From Saururus chinensis (Eukaryota > Streptophyta > Magnoliopsida > Piperales > Saururaceae): DNA of 64,000 nt. A model generated the notes under the pieces. The model saw only the letters and a list, made by a program, of their open reading frames with translations, searched no databases and had not been told where the DNA came from. Below, one piece after another: positions 61,606 through 64,000 of this stretch. Where the stretch lies: NCBI GenBank assembly GCA_035235625.1, contig CP141140.1, positions 58,981,152-59,045,151 on the forward strand. Direction: 5' to 3'. The position numbers and the translations under genes were made by a program. How positions within the stretch are numbered: the stretch's first letter is position 1; the number at the start of each line of letters is the position of its first letter.

Positions 61606-61861
61606 ATTAGCAACCCAACACCAACTAGGCATGCTAGACCACATATACTAAAATCAAGTATAAAAATACAGTTAGACTATTGACCCACCAACCTGAGCCT
61701 GTGCGATTTAGACTCCTACATGTGTATATGCACAAGATTGTGATTTGAACTCTACTACTAATAATAGGGTTAACCCAAGTGGTCTATAGTTGAACCCAAT
61801 TGACATGGCTTGGTGACCAATTTGGGTAAATATCTGGTCAAGTTTTTAAATACCGGTATGG

Positions 61862-62067
61862 AAGTGTTTTTTATACTCCTCACTAACAATGAACCTAGTG
61901 TAAGTTGCACATAGGAGCCTTTCATTTATGAAATCAATGGTGCATGTGCTAGCGCAGGGACACTAACATGCGCTAATACCTAGGCTATCGATCTTAAATA
62001 TCAAAGGCTCCTATGTGTGGCTTACACTAGGCTCATTGTCAATCGAGAGTATATAAAATACTTCCCA
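61862..62067. mobile_element. Palindromic MITE
   Basis: The left arm AACAATGAACCTAGTGTAAG, CACATAGGAGCCTTT has the inverted right arm AAAGGCTCCTATGTGTGGCT, TACACTAGGCTCATTGTC. The centre is GTGCTAGCGCAGGGACACTA. No coding. It is the best preserved copy of a family also seen at 26600, 39215 and 46310. Confidence 0.75.
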
Positions 62068-62962
62068 CTGGTATGTACTTCTCCCTAGTTCACCTTAGCT
62101 TAGAAATCTTTGGCTGCAATCAAATTCCACTTAAAACAAGTTCCCAAACATAGGATTTGGATTAAATCTCATGTAACTAAGGTGTCATATGGCAATATAT
62201 TTGAAGATAAAGAAAATAATATTTTACTTTAAAGTTTTGTAGATAAATGAGCCATTAATGCGCCTAGAAATATGTGAAGGACGATAATGAGGATTTGTAA
62301 GTCATTTGTGTAGAAAGTCCCCTCATCATCTTTTCTACAAATAAATTTCATGACTATTTCTAATATAGGTTTAAATTTTAAGGTCATTTATTTAGAATTT
62401 GTGAAGAAATGATTAATATAGGTTGTAAATCATTTACTAACATTTGTTGGGAAAAGTAATTTGACGTAAAGTATGACGACAAATGAGAGGAAGAGTAGTT
62501 ACCTAATAATACCTAAAACTTACACATTATTTGCCATTTTGCCATTGTATTTTGGAAAACGAGGGCCCTAACCCAAGTGCAGCATTTACTTCCCAGCACT
62601 CAGGTAGTCAGGCTCTTCCTACTCACTTTGATTACGGGCCTACCCAAATACAACAAGGCAACTATGGGACCCACTAGAGTATCAATCGATTGGTTTAGAA
62701 AAAATCATCCCTTGTGAGGGACTCAAAACACTTTCGTTTGCCCAAACCATTAACAAAGTTAACTATTAACGGAAATGCCACCCATAGAATTGGCGCCACT
62801 TCTGCCCCCCTCGCTTTCTCTTGTGTCGATTCTCTCTCTTCGGCCTTCGCGCCTCTGTCAGCCGGCCAGCTCGCTCCCCACTCTGCCACTGAGCCAGTCA
62901 CAGTCAGGCCATCCTCACTCCGCCCACCACCTGTTCGTCGAATTGCATGACCGAAGTTCGCA
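62068..62962. promoter_or_regulatory. Upstream region of the GH17 gene
   Basis: No gene is seen from 62068 to 62700. From 62800 to 62940 the plus strand is rich in CTCT and CCAC words (a pyrimidine patch typical of plant core promoters and leaders). No convincing TATA box is visible in the last 250 bases before the ATG. Confidence 0.35.
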
Positions 62963-63327
62963 ATGCCTCTAACTGCGCCCGCGTTCTGGGCGATACCGGC
63001 GCTGTGGTCCCTAGCGTTTCTCCTCGGCTCAGCTCGGACGGCCATGGCGGTCGGGGTAAATTGGGGCTGGGACTCCTCCCACCCGCTCCCGCCCGCCAAG
63101 GTCGTGGCGATGCTGCAGGCGAACAACGTGAGCCGGGTGAGGCTGCCGGACGTGGACGCCCGGGTGATGGAGGCGCTGTCCGGGACCAGGATCGGGGTCA
63201 TGGTCGGGATACCCAATGAGTCGCTCCGGGGGCTCAACGCCTCGAAGAAGGCAGCTGACGATTGGGTGCACGACAATGTGACTCGCTACGTGGTGAACAC
63301 TGGTGGTGGGGGAATAGTGAGAATCGA
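62963..63327 (+). CDS. Family-17 glycosyl hydrolase (beta-1,3-glucanase-like), first exon
   Basis: The first exon encodes 121 residues plus two bases of the next codon. Residues 1 to about 29 form a signal peptide (hydrophobic WAIPALWSLAFLLGSARTA). The GH17 start follows: VGVNWGWDSSHPLPPAKVV, MLQANNVSRVRLPDVD, IGVMVGIPNE and WVHDNVTRYV. The exon ends in GIVRI plus GA at the donor GA|GTAAGC; the next exon should begin with E completion and YVAVG, not seen before position 64000. An earlier GT (GTGAGA at 63317) would drop VRI and fits the family less well. Members hydrolyse or bind wall callose, often with a C-terminal X8 domain and GPI anchor, which cannot be judged here. The exon is strongly GC-rich. 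Confidence 0.9.
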
Positions 63328-64000
63328 GTAAGCTTCATTCTGTTGTACTTCTTCTTATTTGAAGCTTCTTAAATTTTGTTCTCATGCCTTTTTTTTTATT
63401 TCAGTTTATGCGATTTTGTTTGTGCTGTTAGATTCTTTTTATGAAATAGAAAACACAGCAGGCCATGCGGATCTCAACACTAACCTGAAATGTAAAAGAA
63501 AATTCTTGGTTTAGTCCTAGTATGCTGAAATGGAGCATCTTTTAATCTTAATTTAGATGTAGTTCAACGTCTATATTCTTTTTAGCAGACTTCGATTTTG
63601 AGAGTTATTTCTTATTATTTTGATGGTACTAAATCATTGTTCTGTTTTCCGTCATTTCTTTGTTGTTTATGTTATCATTGACCTAGCCATGTATTGCAAT
63701 CACTGTTTTCCATTTTGTTTTGTGGCCCAATGTGGAAATTTAGGGGGTGTAGTATTTTGCATGTTATGGCCGTTCTTAGAAAACGAAGTTCTAGGCGTAG
63801 TGTGTAGAGTTAACTGAAGAAAGTCATGAGGAAGATAGAATCATATTCACTTAATCAGAGATTACAGAAGAGGACCTGCTTATACATCTGACTAAAGGAC
63901 ACCTCAGGACCATATTAGGCCCATTTACAGACACGTAAACGAAGAACAATACATACACATGTATGTGCAATACACCACACTTTCATACATACGGAGAAGA
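63328..64000 (+). other. Intron 1 of the GH17 gene (runs off the window)
   Basis: It begins GTAAGCTTCATTC. AT-rich with T tracts and no downstream GH17 motif before the window ends. The frame 63620-63817 is intronic and has no domain. Confidence 0.7.

Noticed and set aside
62695..63276. 193-codon minus-strand frame overlapping the GH17 exon
   Set aside because: It is the antisense of a GC-rich coding exon; the plus strand carries clear GH17 motifs and a signal peptide.
1..64000. CRISPR arrays, bacterial operons or prophage
   Set aside because: The tandem repeats lack the repeat-spacer pattern, and the genes have plant introns and transit or signal peptides.

Overview
This window is nuclear DNA from a flowering plant. 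It holds four split genes with plant-type introns in a large, AT-rich, repeat-filled background. The first exons of the glucanase-like, ferritin and reductase-like genes are GC-rich against AT-rich surroundings. That 5' GC bias is common in monocots, so a non-grass monocot with a repeat-rich genome is my best guess; this is inference, not proof. There are no bacterial operons, CRISPR arrays, rRNA genes or convincing tRNA genes.

The protein-coding genes are as follows. (1) A complete cinnamoyl-CoA reductase-like short-chain dehydrogenase lies on the minus strand at 16958-21677, with six exons and 333 codons. (2) A SABATH-family carboxyl methyltransferase lies on the minus strand at 27841-29145. 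Three exons are clear, one intron uses a GC donor, and the first small exon was not found with confidence. (3) A complete plastid-targeted ferritin lies on the minus strand at 47932-51445, with eight exons and 268 codons. (4) The first exon of a family-17 glycosyl hydrolase (beta-1,3-glucanase-like) lies on the plus strand at 62963-63327; the gene runs off the right edge. Two broken genes are also recognisable: an LRR receptor-like protein C-terminus at about 11755-12400 (minus) and a DUF1985-like fragment, typical of Ulp1-bearing Mutator-like elements, at about 40740-41230 (plus).

Most of the remainder is transposon-derived. Regions 3.1-9.0, 13.0-14.8, 24.5-26.6, 30.2-32.5, 43.3-46.3 and 52.7-59.6 kb look like LTRs or LTR fragments of Ty3-like elements. 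They have starts such as TGTGACACCC or TGTTACACC, ends such as GGGCGTGACA, and a shared TACTCACCC-type block. No intact gag-pol frame is present, so these appear to be solo or truncated LTRs. Non-autonomous DNA elements with visible inverted ends are frequent: a hAT-like element at 1749-2615 with an 8-bp target duplication, a Tourist-like one at 57623-58158 with a TTA duplication, a Stowaway-like one at 17816-18138 inside a gene intron, and several near-perfect palindromes. Tandem repeats with units of 30, 54, 57, 62, 106, about 178 and 212 bp are also present.

The four genes do not form a pathway. The reductase-like and SABATH genes both belong to families of specialised metabolism and are 6 kb apart on the same strand, but the sequence gives no evidence that they act together. 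I did not find an unmistakably new biological system. The more unusual items are the GC-AG intron, the 106-bp dyad-containing tandem array, the 54-bp repeat open in both orientations, the inverted LTR pair around the two metabolic genes, and the conserved-looking short reading frame between two head-to-head LTRs.
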